The notes under the pieces: generated by a model
Databases searched by the model: none
What the model was told of the DNA's origin: nothing
What the model saw: the letters and a program-made list of their open reading frames with translations, nothing else
Shown: positions 31,141 through 43,047 of the stretch, in pieces
How the letters are laid out: every line of letters begins with the position of its first letter
How positions within the stretch are numbered: position 1 is the first letter of the stretch
Assembly: GCA_024195585.1 (NCBI GenBank)
Contig: SWBL01000021.1
Location: forward strand, 62,001-126,000
DNA length: 64,000 nt
Source: Aureobasidium sp. EXF-3400
Taxonomy: Eukaryota; Ascomycota; Dothideomycetes; Dothideales; Saccotheciaceae
Direction of reading: 5' to 3'
Program-made: the position numbers and the translations under genes

Positions 31141-34100
31141 ATGCAGCAATCTTTCCCTTCGACAGCACTCTCGGACACTGGGCTTGCTCCGGACGAGCAA
31201 CGTGCTCAAGAGCTCGACAGATACTACACACCAAGCAACAAATCAGCCTTGCGATTGACCGATCGAGATTCAGCTCTGTCAGCACACCTGCAACTCTTGT
31301 GCTGGCGCCTAGGCATGCGCAGAGCGTTGGTCAGCCTCATCGATCGCGACACTCAATATTACGTCTCCGAGTCGACAAGGACAATGGACCTCCACAACCC
31401 AAATATTTTCATAGATGAGGATGATGGTCCGTTGGCTCTTGTAGGTACATTGCCAATGCCGTATTTGCCATGTGCTAACGTGCCCTCTGCAAGCATGAGA
31501 GCCATCCCAAGACGGGTATTCTGTGTGCCGAGACTATCCGGAAGTTGGCTGCGTCCACCGAAGAGCCTGCTTACTTCGAAGTCTGCGATTTGGCTGCCGA
31601 TGCCAGATTTTCTCAGCTAAACATTGTTGAGGAACTGAAGCTTGCCTACTATTGTGGAGTGCCTATGTACAACCCCTACCCACTTCACCACTGAAACTTT
31701 TCTAACTTCCTCATCTAGACGCACGAGCAACAAGATTGTAATAGGCACTGTCCTTGTTCTAGACGATAAAGTTCGCGAACCCATTTCTGTGCAGCATTTA
31801 CTCTGTGAGTGGTTCCTGGGTTTCTATACGTCCATCGTCCACCTTCCCACTTCACTCGTCCCTACTACATACATGATTTCCGATTTCACACAGACCGATC
31901 GTTATGTTGTCGTACCTAATCTTGCATATGACTAACTTACCAAGTCCTCACGTCAATCGCCGACAATGTCATGATGCATTTAGAGAATCGCAAACAACGC
32001 ATGGATGTCACCAGGATCATGAAGATGAACAAGTCTCTTGCGTCGTTCATGGACTCTCACCAGGACGATCGAAAGCCGCCTGCACCGGACAGATCGGGTA
32101 ACAAGTCCCAAGACACTCCAGTATCCAGCGAGCAGAACAGTCGACGTGATAGCACAGACAAGTCCTCGAAAGACGAACTTCCCCCAGGTAATGGTGGAAG
32201 AGATTACAACCAAGTCTTTAGCCGTGCTTCTGCCCTGTTGAGGCAGTCCTTATCCTTGTCCGAAAAGGGTGGAGGTGTGATCTTTCTGGACACAAAATCT
32301 TCAGGAAGAAGTAGCACAGGTCAAAACCTTTATCGACGCGAGAGTGGTCCGAAGCGAGATTCTTCCAGACTCGCTGCTGACACTGCCCGACTCTCACGCA
32401 CTCCCTCGGACGAAGACGGAAATAGACAGGACAGCCTTGGGGTCCATGCCGCCATCCTAGCTTGCAGCGTTTGTGTCGCACCTTCTGGCGATCCGGATCA
32501 GACGTGCCATTCAGATGAGGATCCGCCTGCAAAGATACCTGTCAAAATTCTTTTGAAGTTTATCAAGAAGGTTCCTGGAGGGCAGGTGTACCATTTTCCA
32601 GAATTGCGCTATCCTCGCACTGGTGAACTGGTAAGAGCAAGGTCTGGAAACTCACAGCACCATGGCAGCATTGAAGAGGCCGACGTGAGGTCGCTCTTTT
32701 CACATCTTCCCGGAGCCGTCGAAATCATCTTCGTACCGTTGTGGAACACCCATCTTGGCCGATGGTCGGTGTGCCTTGCCTATACACTCTCGAGCGAACG
32801 GAACTTCACCCTGGAAATTGACTATTTCTTCTGCCGAGCATTCTGCAACTGCGTGAAAGCTGAAGTCGACAGGTGCGCGGTCGTGCTTGCAGATCAACAA
32901 AAGGTATGTCTGATACAGGGTCTCGAGAGACAGTCCCCTTCGATTTTATAGCTGACTTCTCTATCTTGCTGCAAATAGGGTGACTTTATCGGATCGGTCA
33001 GTCATGAACTACGGTCTCCACTCCATGGTATTTTAGCCTCCTGTGAGCTCATTCAAGAAACCGAGATGTCGCGCTTCCAGGCATTGCTCATCGATACTAC
33101 GGAAAGTTGCGCGCACACGCTTCTGGACACCATCCAGATGGTCCTTGATTACAGCAAGGTGAACGCATTCACAAAACATCCGCCGGGAGAAAGACTTAAC
33201 GTCAGACCACACGTTGTCAAAGGAGGCGTTGAGCCGCTCCTGAGCACGTATTCGCACGTCAACCTCGCTGCAATCGCGGAAGAGGTCATTGAAGGTGTTA
33301 CGACTGGGTTTTTGGCAAAGAGTGACCCGAGCTTGGAACTGGGTTATCCGGGAGAAAGAGCAAAACGCGACGCCAAAACATTTGAGGATCTGATAGCCAT
33401 GCCTCAGTCACCTGTGGAAGTCATTCTCGACGTCAGTCCACCACAAGACTGGACTTTCATCACTCAGCCTGGAGCATACCGGCGTATCATCATGAACATC
33501 TTCGGAAACAGTCTGGTAAGATAAAATCACTGGGACGGTAGGATTAGATATCGAGACGATGCTAACAGATAATCTTCACAGAAATACACCGTACTTAAAC
33601 ACTGGTGACTAAGGTTGATTTTGAATTCAGTGCTAACATCAATGCAGGAACATGGCTACATAAAAATCTCTCTCAATTGCGAAGAGATGAATACAAAGGA
33701 ATCAGACCCTTCGATGGCGATGGTTGAATTGGCAGTCGAAGATTCTGGAAAGGGAATTTCTCAGGCTTACATGGATACCAAGATGTTTACGCCATTCGCG
33801 CAGGAAAATGCGTTAGCTCCCGGTTTGAACTACCTCCAGCGTGTCTTTTTTCTCCTTCTAATTATTTTAGGAACTGGTTTAGGACTCTCTCTCGTGAGGT
33901 CCCTTGTCCAAATGATGGATGGAGAAATCGAAGTCCAGTCTGAAGTCAACCATGGTACACAGGTCAAGGTGAAAATCCCGATGAAACGCGCGAGCTCACG
34001 CGATCCCCGTGATGGCTTCCACCGGCCCAACGAAGACGACATCCAAACTCTACGCACGATTCTACCTCGACCTCAGATTGTGAACTTCCAACAGGACATG

Positions 34101-35334
34101 CTACCTGAGGACACGCCACAAAAACAAGAAGGCTACCAAATGCAGAAACATGCCCTGGCTGCTTGCATCAATGGTTGGTACAAAGTTGCAGATCTTCACC
34201 ATTGGGATATCGATATGGATACCAAACCCGACATCATTCTTGTGGACGATGTTCATCTCCTCGCCATCACAAAACATCTCAAGCTGCTGAAAGAGATCGA
34301 TGCTGTCGTTGTGATTCTTTGCTCAGACCGCTCGAGAACCACAGTTATCTCGAGAAACGTCGACTATCCTAAATTGCACATCATGCCGAAGCCATTCGGA
34401 CCTTTCAAGCTCGCCAAAGCACTCAAGCATGCTCTCGACAGGCGGGGCCCTGCTCGTGGAACACCCCACGGTTCTGCTATCTCAAAGGAGATCGGGCCCA
34501 TTCCTGAACTCAAGCAGTCGAGTGCGACTCCAAGACAAATTCCCTCTCACTCGGAGAATTTGTCCAAGCTAATCAAGAAGCCATCGTTCAATGGAAGTTT
34601 TCCTTTTCCCTCAATGACCGTCACTCCGCCTTCAGTATCCCCTACTCCGTCTATACCAGGAATCACTCCTCAGATCGAAGTCTCCGGTACCTATCAACGA
34701 CGACTAAAGGCTCTCGATGTGCCGACGTCAAAGCAAAAGCCTCTCGAGAAACACAACAAACTCATACGCAGCCGAAGCGAAGGCCAGGCTGGAAGTGTCC
34801 AGCTCAGGCGCGTCAAGCCCAGAATATTGCTTGTCGATAACAACGAAGTCAATCTTAAACTTCTGCAGACGTTTTTCGTACGCCGTGGCTTCACAGACAT
34901 GAAATTGGCTCGAGACGGCAGTGAAGCGGTAAGGGTCTACGAAGATGCTTTACACCAGCACAACCCTTTCAACTTGGTGTTCATGGACATCAGCATGCCG
35001 GTAAGTTTGAAGCCTCGACTTCTTCTGCCATGCTTGTTTCTAACCTTGAGACTAGGTCATGGATGGCTTCGAAGCCACGAGTCATATACGACAAAGGGAG
35101 ATTTCAATGGGATACTCCGACGAACCATATCACAGCTTGGTTGTTGCATTGACAGGCAATGCTAGTGCAGAAGATCAGACTCAAGCCTTCACGAATGGTA
35201 TGGACATGTATATGACAAAGCCCGTCTCGCTCAAAGAAGTCGGAGAGCTCATGAAGGCTTGGGAGGAGAAGTCTGCGATATACGGAGCTGAAGGCGCAAG
35301 ATCTGCGCTTCTCGAATGCAACGCGGCTGAGTAG
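31141..35334 (+). CDS. Hybrid histidine kinase with GAF, HisKA, HATPase, degenerate receiver and C-terminal receiver
   Basis: Nine exons: 31141-31440, 31494-31666, 31719-31804, 31945-32903, 32979-33515, 33583-33591, 33648-33822, 33871-35000 and 35056-35334; 1215 aa. A GAF-like domain spans about residues 45-210. A Ser-rich linker follows. The H-box SVSHELRSPLHG has its His at about 515. The 9-nt exon encodes KYT and completes the N-box NSLKYTEHGYI; then come G1 (VEDSGKGIS), F-box (FTPFAQ) and G2 (TGLGLS, about 747). Residues of about 800-890 form a degenerate receiver (DIILVDDVHLL, HIMPKPFGPF). The true receiver has LLVDNNEVN, phospho-acceptor Asp1119 in FMDISMP and Lys1178. The usual DD pair is DN. 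These kinases feed a Ypd1 phosphorelay; the signal here is unknown. The 48-nt intron at 33823-33870 is in frame and stop-free. Confidence 0.9.
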
Positions 35335-35711
35335 GAGGGATAAAATGGTGTTATTCTATTCAGCAGCAGTGGTCGCATAACTCCCCTTCCTACAGATGCA
35401 TTATTCTTTCTTGGCGTATTGAGTTCCTTCCTTCTCCGACCCTTTGAGTTTATCCATCCCACTACAACCTCCGAACCACCAAGACACTGACATGATATGA
35501 AATTATGAAATTAAAGAGAAGCAGTAGACTTTGGTGATATCTTGATTGCTCTTGCAGCTACGTTTGTACATTCTGTCTGTGAACACATTACAGCAAACTA
35601 CAAAAGAGTCCGAGTCACAGATGGCCCAAAACCGCTGTCCTCCTCCAAACCACACATCCACGTCCGTTCGTCCTCTAGATGTCTCTACATGGCTTTCCCC
35701 TCTCAGTTTCC
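35335..35711. other. Tail-to-tail spacer between the kinase and the TBC gene
   Basis: About 0.38 kb, presumably the two 3' UTRs. I see no coding signal. Confidence 0.4.
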
Positions 35712-38597
35712 TCACATAGTAGGCGAATGACTAATACTCCTCCCCTTGGCAAACCAGCCCCAAGCTCCGACCTTGGCCCCCGCGCCTCCAGTAGCGACAG
35801 GCGCCAACATCTCCGGCGTACCCATCGGACTAGGCCCTTGCATGGAACTAGGCGTATCTGGTCTGGACACCAACATTTTCATTCTCTCCATTTCATTCTC
35901 ATGGGCTTCCATCTGCGCCAGCATCATTGCCTCCATGGCATCGATCTTGGCTTGCATTTCTTCCTTTTGCTGTTCCATCTGCCTTCGTTGTTTGTCCATG
36001 GATATTTGCAAGAGTTCGTATTCGTGGATGGCGGTTGCTTCGCGGGTCTTTGCTGCCACGAGTTCGACGAGGAGGGTTTCGTCCGAGGGAACTGCGTGGG
36101 AGGGAGTGGAAAGGATGGTTTGTGATGTAAGTGAGGAATTGCGTTTGGGTATTGTTGTTGCACTGGTTGTTGGAGTGATGGAGCCAGAACCTTCTCTTCC
36201 GTGATCTGTGTCGGTGGCTTTTCTGGCAGAGCCGAATTTCTGTGGCTTTGCGCGGATTTCGGTTCCGTCTTGAGATCTGATCATACGGAGAGGAGGGCCA
36301 AGGCGATATTGCTGGGTAGTAGCACGAGGAGATGGGATTGTTTGGTGAGGTCGCACGCGAGGGACTGATATTCTTATGTCGGGGAATGAGCCTGAGAGGT
36401 CTCGGGATCCCTTGTTCTCGTGGCGACGGTAGAGGGAGCGGCGAACTCTGATCGACTCGGAGGAAGATGCTTCGCCTGCCTTGAGAGAAAGGCGAGCATC
36501 CTTGAGGTCTGACGTTCTCTTCATGTGGCGGTACGTGCGGTCCTTGGCCACTCGCTGACGCAACTTGACAAGCTCATTCTCCAGCTTGACTGTGTACTCA
36601 CTGGGGAGAGGCACTTGCGACGGTTGTGTCTCGCCATTCTCGGATCCAGTATCGGAATCGAGTGATGTTTCGGCATCGAAAAGAGCACAGAGTTTGAGCA
36701 AAGAAGATTGGAGACCAGCGTCTCTGTCCTGACCAGGAGTGTTGCCGGCAATGATACTCTGCGTCACTGATCTGACAAAGTTGGATTGTCTCTTCAGTGC
36801 TGTCACCTCATCCCGAGTCTTCTCATGATCGATTCTGGATGGCAGGGTTGTGCGACGCTGTCTGCGGTACGCGTCTACAGTTTTCTTCTCGCGGAACAAC
36901 TCGAGTAAATCAGCGACTATCTCCTGAGCTCTGATTCTCCTGGATTCCTCGCGCTGGAGGTTTGCTGCAGTCTGGGCTGCCTCACGTTGCACTTCACTAA
37001 GTGCAATCAATAGACCTTCGACCTGTTCGTGCAAGTTCCTGTCTTGCGAAATGAAAGATCTGTGAGGCTTTGTTGGAGTCGCGATATCCCTCTCTGGGTC
37101 GTCAACCTCGGTGGGTGCAGTGCTCGCATAGCTGTCAGTGCTGACCATACTGGCTCCGCTGCCAGAAATAGAGTTGAGGGTCGAAAGCGACTGGCCAGAC
37201 GCTTTACGACGAAGAGGTGCAGCTGGCGACAGAGAATCGCTCTTGGATGACCAGAAGTCGAAGAGTCTGAAGGCATTTCCATAAGTGCTAGTGAAGCCTA
37301 GAGCACGGACAGTCCTGTCTCCCGAGCCTCTTTCTGCCTGTTTGAGGAATTGCTTGCCTAACTTGTCCAGAGCATCACGAGTGACGACCTGCTTGAACAG
37401 AGTGGTGACTTCCTCAATCAGTTGATCCGGGTTGCCCTCATATGGTTCCCAGATTTGGCGAGAAAGAAGCAGCTGCAAGACATCCTCCAACTCGGCCATA
37501 GCGAGCAGCTTTTGCTCATTTTTAAGGATGAGAGCCAAGGCTACACGCATGACAGTCTCGTCTGCGCCCTCGGCAAGAACGATGTCGTAGATGCGGAAAA
37601 GAGTGTCCAGAGGACATGTCGTGGCAAAGATGGTCATAAACCATTGTGAGAGGTATGCGAACTCGACGCCTAGGTCTTTGAAATGGGCGACAAGCTTAGG
37701 AGCTATTGGAGTAAGGAGCTGCTGGAACTGAAAGATACGTGAGTGGAGACCAGTCAGCGAGTGTGAGTATGAATCGCGCAGTCCGTGGTTCTCCATGAGT
37801 CTGACAAAGACACAGAAGGCGTCTCTGGCGTCCATCTTCATGAGCAGAATGCCGACAATGAAACCCATACCCTGGCAATAGCCAATCTCGGGATCGTACA
37901 GGTTGTAGCACTTCAGGACCTGACCGAGCATGGTCTGACCCTCGGAGCCTGGCTGAGCGAAAAGAGGGTGGCTGGGGAAGCAGCGACCAATGTCCTTGTC
38001 AATGATAGTGTCCGAGGTAGGTGGTTCGCTCTCGATTTGTGCTAGCAGGCGGTCGAATTCCGAGTATAGTCTTTCTTCGCGAGCACCGGCAATGCCTCCC
38101 CAGACGACAGGCCTCAAGAAGTCGGGAACTCCTTTGTGTATCATGATTGGTGTCATGGTAGGCATGGACAACAAGGCCTCTTCGTAGTCGCGGGTGACAA
38201 AGGCCCAGAAGTCGCCCAAGCTCATACCTAGGGCCTCCTTCGGTATGTGTAGACTGAGTAACGAAGCACCGCCGACGGAAACAATGCGTTCATTGTTGGA
38301 GAGTGTTACAGCGGAGATGCCAGCCTTGGGGTCGGTAGCGAGGGCGTTGTTTTCCATCTCGAGACGGGCGAGGAGAGCGGCCATGTGCTATGCTCGGGTA
38401 AGTGCTTGTTGGCTTGTCGAGGGAGTAACACATACCTCGTCATGGTCGAGTCCACCACTTCTAGGAGTGGACTCGTCTAATGGAGAGCTAAGGACCGAGT
38501 CTGTGAGTGGCACGCTGACCAGCGAGTCTGATTGCGCGTGGTGAGAGCGTGCGAACTCGGGCGAGAGAGGCGTCTCTGCGCCTGTCTCTTGGGCCAT
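35712..38597 (-). CDS. TBC domain Rab GTPase-activating protein with coiled coil (Gyp5/EVI5-like)
   Basis: Two exons, 38597-38436 and 38387-35712, with a 48-nt intron; 945 aa. The first exon gives an N-terminal MAQETGAETPLSPEFARS. The TBC domain (about residues 135-345) has HKGVPDFLRPVVWGG, the arginine-finger motif TIIDKDIGRCFPSHPLF, the glutamine-finger motif GYCQGMGF and LSQWFMTIFATTCPLD. After a Ser-rich segment, coiled coils (about 505-560, and 825-885 with a Gln/Met/Glu-rich helix) resemble EVI5 and Gyp5. Such proteins switch off Rab GTPases in exocytic or recycling traffic. The Met that opens the longest uninterrupted frame (38384) is internal; the spliced first exon adds 55 residues. 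Confidence 0.9.
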
Positions 38598-41256
38598 TGT
38601 TGACGGGCTGTGTGTGTATTGTTGATGTTCTAGGGCTATGATGTCGTGTATCGTGTGTCGTGTGTAATATGCAATTGAGGGTGACCAGCAATCCCTTTGT
38701 TCGTCTATAACATGTCGCTCCGACTGGGGGCAGACAACAAGCAGCGTGCGGTATCGAGTATTGCTGAAAAGCAGTGACCTAAGGAAGGGACGCGTCGAGA
38801 ACAGCCAAAGGAATGAGACTGATAATATCGTCGCTGGCTGTCGGCACGTTGTCGTTTTCTGCACACGCAGCAGCTTCAGGAGCAACAGCGACAAGCACTT
38901 CGAGTAACCAAGGAGCAACCTCTAAAGTCCCATCAACGGCCAAATGTGAGGCACCCAGAGGCCTCGTTGTATGAAACGGCCATCACCTCAGGGGATTGCA
39001 TTTCCGCGCTAACCGAACCTTTTTCCACAACTCCCACGCGCCCTGAGTCAAGCTAATTTCACCGCCAATTCCAACACTCCAGCCCGACAATCTGTTTGTT
39101 CCATCCACCTTCCATCGCTTCTTTAGCCATACGATCACCAATGTATCGTGCTCCATCTCCTGTCGAGCCACGCCTTTGACTCCTCTGCTACACGCTTCAG
39201 GGGTTCAACCTCCTCACCCACCAGCACACGCGGAACCAGTACAACCCTACCCCACGTTGTCATAGCAAGTATCTCTTTACATTTCCACAACGTTGTGACC
39301 TCGACATAACCGTCTTCTACCGTGTGCTTGTAAATCCTCATCAAATCGTTCCTGTACACCAAAGTACCACACAAGTCTCTGGCCTAGAGGTCATTGATGA
39401 AATCATAAAGCGGCAAGAGTATAATCGCCTCTTCATATACTTGAAAAACGCCATTCATATCATGTTTTTCACACCGCGTCATGTCAAATTTGGAAAGAGA
39501 TTCGATAAATTACTCGAGCACACTCTGCCACCACTTCTAGGAGTCGCGAGTCCTTGCAAGACAATATCTCCAACAACTGCGACGCGATGCATTGCGGACT
39601 CAACTCGTGTTCAGAGAGCTACATTCGTGGGAGCAAGCCGGTAGATAACTATCCAAATATCCTATCCATCAAATGCACACTCGATCAGCTACTCAAACTC
39701 TACGCGCTGCCAACAAGACCCCTACTATATTCTGTCCTTCCGTCAAAAACGGTTCACGAATACAAGCCTCCCGGCGGTACAAACAAGCAGCGGGTGGGAA
39801 GCTCATCGCTAGAAAGGGGCAATAGTGCTAGAGTATGCTGTAATTGACCTAAGACATGCATGCAAAACTACTCAACAGGAGTACTCTTCAGTTTTCTACA
39901 ATCCTCGACGTCTGCCAGACAAGGTATTGTTTGTAGCCGCGCGGTTGTGCAGTCGTCTTTGTGTGTCCAGGCGGCTATCTTGGTTGCCTGAGAAAGACGA
40001 CTCGGAATATGGTCTGTGCGCAGCTGTTGTGTGTGTTCGAGTCGACTTTCAGTCACCATCTTGAAGTGCTTCAAAGGCTCGGTGTCTTCGTGAACTGATC
40101 GATGTAGTCTGACTATCATTTGCAGTCGGGGTTTATCCTTAGAACGCAGATTCTAGCAAACTCGAGGTATGTCTTCCTTCACCATACCTAGATACTGGTA
40201 GAAGTAGGGTAATCTTTAATTCATCATTATATCTTCATCTAATTTCCTTACCTTTGACACCCGATGCCATCCTTCTTGACTCGACCGTATGCTCTAGCAC
40301 TGCCAGTTTGGCCATTGCGCTGATCAAGATTGGATCTTGACTCTTGTTCCTTACCTTCTCTTTGACTTAGGCTTCAGTATCACGATAGTTGAGAATGTCT
40401 TGGGCGCCGTCTTAGGTAGGAGCCCTCTAGTGGTGTGGTCATTCGCGTGGGCTGAAGCCCGTGAACGAAGGGCTACCAGCAAGAAGTGTGAAGGAAAGTC
40501 CGGTTTCCAAGCTCAAGAAGATTTCGCAAAGAGCTAAAGGCAGCCACGATAGCTGATGCGGTCGTGTGTCGTCTGCGTCTTGAGCCAGGTTCGTGGCTGA
40601 AGCGTCTGGCTGCGCAGTCCGGTAGACATGATAGAAAGGGCTGGCTTGGTAGACCGATGGCTTGGACAGTCGGCGTGGTCGGCCACCAATTGCGGTCTAG
40701 GCGAGCTGACGGTTGTGGCTTGAAGTGATGTAGATCCTTGTATCCCTGGGAACCGCCATCAGACCGACGTTTGCACCCGTGGAATGCGCAAATAAGATCG
40801 CAGTCCCAACTGCCCGTCCCATTGTACCTCTCCACAAACAAGAGCAACCAGCTTCAAATTCACCAGCAGCAGCACTTTCTTTGCAGATTGACCTTCACAG
40901 AGCAATCAGGCACGAACCATTTCCAGACCCTTGTGGGCCCAAGACAGCACCCAGTTTGGACATCTTCCCGCACCTTGGCACCGTTTAGTGCAAGAGTGAT
41001 CTCACCGACGTCATCTTGGGATCACTATTTGCACCCGAACCTTGTTCCACTCAGACAAGGCCAAAGCAAAAAAGCTCCCATCCACGTCACCGCCAGACAC
41101 CAACAGTCCGACGACTCGTGCGACTCTTTAAACTGCCCTGTGACCTGCCCTGAATTATCATCTTCCTCCCTAGACATAGCATCCCCACCACCGCTCGACG
41201 ACTGCCCTAGGCCACACATTAAATAATCACATATCGACCCTCGACACATCAACACA
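38598..41256. other. Gene-poor 2.7-kb stretch with only weak ORFs
   Basis: No recognisable gene. Two overlapping minus-strand frames, 39374-39135 and 39171-38983, together look like 120-140 residues of coding-like sequence, but they are in different frames and I found no convincing intron between them. Plus-strand frames at 39324-39847 are also open without domains. The right end (about 40,900-41,256) is CA-rich and is likely the promoter of the Sur7-like gene. Confidence 0.4.
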
Positions 41257-42122
41257 ATGGCTGTAGCGCGTACGTATAGCTATCTAACACATCAGAATCA
41301 CTTCCAAAGCTAACACACCTCACAGGACCTATCCTGGGATTGATTTCCCTAATCCTCTTGGGCGCAGGACTTCTCTTCCAATTCTTTGTCATCTTGTCCG
41401 GCGTGTCAAACACGACTCCTCTCAACAAGACATACTTCATTCAGGTCGCGACAGCAGGAACTTCGGCTGCTCAGAACCCTTTGCGCTGGACTTTCTTCTA
41501 CCTCTGCGGTGAACAGAATGGCCTCAACGCAAACTGCGGTCACCCCGTTCCTGCTCGTCCTTTCGACCCCCCAAGAAACTTCGGCAGCACCCAAGGTGTT
41601 CCCCAATCTTTCATTGGAACCAACCATTACTACTACCTCTCGCGTTTCATGTTCGCTTTCTACCTGATCGCTCTCTTCTTCGCTGCCATCGCTTTCCTCA
41701 CTGGTATCCTCGCTCTCTGCACTCGTCTCGGCTCTTACCTCTCTGGCCTGACTGTTGCCGTTGCTGCTTTCTTCCAGGCCCTCGCTGCCGCTCTTATGAC
41801 GTAAGTCGTCGATCACAATCTGGTCATCTCTTGTCACAAATACTAACGGCTTTATAGTGCATGCTTCGTTCAAGGCCGCAACGCTTTCCGTCGCAATGGT
41901 CAGGATGCCCGTCTCGGTCGCTACGGCTTCGGATGGACCTGGGCCGCCTTCGCCGCCTACTTCATCGCTATGATTCTCTTCTGCGTTGGTGGTGCCGTCA
42001 GCAAGTCAAGCGACCGCACTCCTCGCAAGGGCGGCATGTTCGGTCGCAAGGCCAGCACCCGCTCCCGTGGAAGCTTCATCGACTCCGAGAGCCAGAGACG
42101 CGTCAAGGAGGAGTACGAGTAA
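41257..42122 (+). CDS. Sur7/PalI family four-span plasma-membrane protein
   Basis: Three exons: 41257-41269, 41326-41800 and 41858-42122; 250 aa. The 13-nt first coding exon joins to give MAVARPILGLISLILLGA. Four membrane segments are visible: about residues 6-28, 115-140, 148-172 and 195-215. Between the first two lies a Cys-containing loop (RWTFFYLCGEQNGLNANC) with the W...C...C pattern of the SUR7/PalI family. The C-terminal tail is basic and Ser-rich (GGMFGRKASTRSRGSF). Family members mark eisosome domains or act in pH and cell-wall signalling; the exact role is not readable from the sequence. Confidence 0.85.
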
Positions 42123-43047
42123 AAACATCGATTCACTCTAGAACATCGCTTTGTTGACGAGTTTCCTTGTTTTTATAATCTCACGCTCATGATATCCCCT
42201 ATATCCACGAGACTCGAACCTCTTCGTTCTCGTGGATACGCCGCTATTTCGTAATGTCCTTTGGTTTGGCTGTATCATTACTACCCATTTCCTTTTTATC
42301 ATGTCTCATGCGAGCAACGAGCAGCAACCATACCTAATGTCTTTCTTCTTATAATACATTTTTGTGTAATATATTTTTGCTCCCATCATCTGTTCGTTCC
42401 TTGACATATACAGAATCAAAACTTGGACGCATCTTGATACGAAACACGATACCATCAATGGCCAAACTACTTGTTATTTTGACGCTTTATACATAGTATC
42501 CTCTATTTGTGTCCGGATTGATTAGTGTACAGGAAATGTATTCGTGCTTGAATGCGAGAAGGGTGATGATCTGTGAGCATACCTAGGAGTTTTGGGTGCA
42601 TACCATGGCGTCCCAAATACTTGAAGCATCAAAATCACAAAATTCGATGCAGCAACGACAATATCAAGTTTACATGTTTGATATTCTCACAGATCTTGCC
42701 GCATACACTATCGATTCATACAAGAAGGTACAACAACATGAAATCCTTCGCACAGAGAAGATATCTCATCGATAACTCTCGAAAGGCATGCGGAGGGGAC
42801 GACCCTGTCAGTTTTTGGAAGCACGTTCTCAACAGTTGCTCTGGACATTGAGAACAGTGATTGGCAACGATCATCATCCGAAGCCTTCCACAAGCCAGCC
42901 CATCACCGAATACATGAAAAACCATGCATACATATCATTAGAGATGATTCAGAAGGGTGTTGAAAATTCGTCCAAACGACGGCTCTTCGGTAGAGAATCT
43001 GCGTATCGTCGATCATGAGATGAAGATTATATTAACTGCTTCTTACT
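42123..43047. other. Tail-to-tail spacer between the Sur7-like and Zn2Cys6 genes
   Basis: About 0.9 kb. A T-rich 3' UTR-like segment lies at 42,150-42,400, with a local inverted repeat ATCCACGAGACTCGAAC/GTTCTCGTGGAT around 42,198-42,238. No gene seen. Confidence 0.4.

Noticed and set aside
30654..31418. 254-codon ORF upstream of and overlapping the histidine kinase exon 1
   Set aside because: TTG start, no domain, overlaps the GAF-encoding exon in another frame; considered as a possible kinase N-terminus but no splice joins it.
42198..42238. Inverted repeat downstream of the Sur7-like gene as a terminator
   Set aside because: Fungal polymerase II ends do not use stem-loop terminators; kept only as a note on the spacer.
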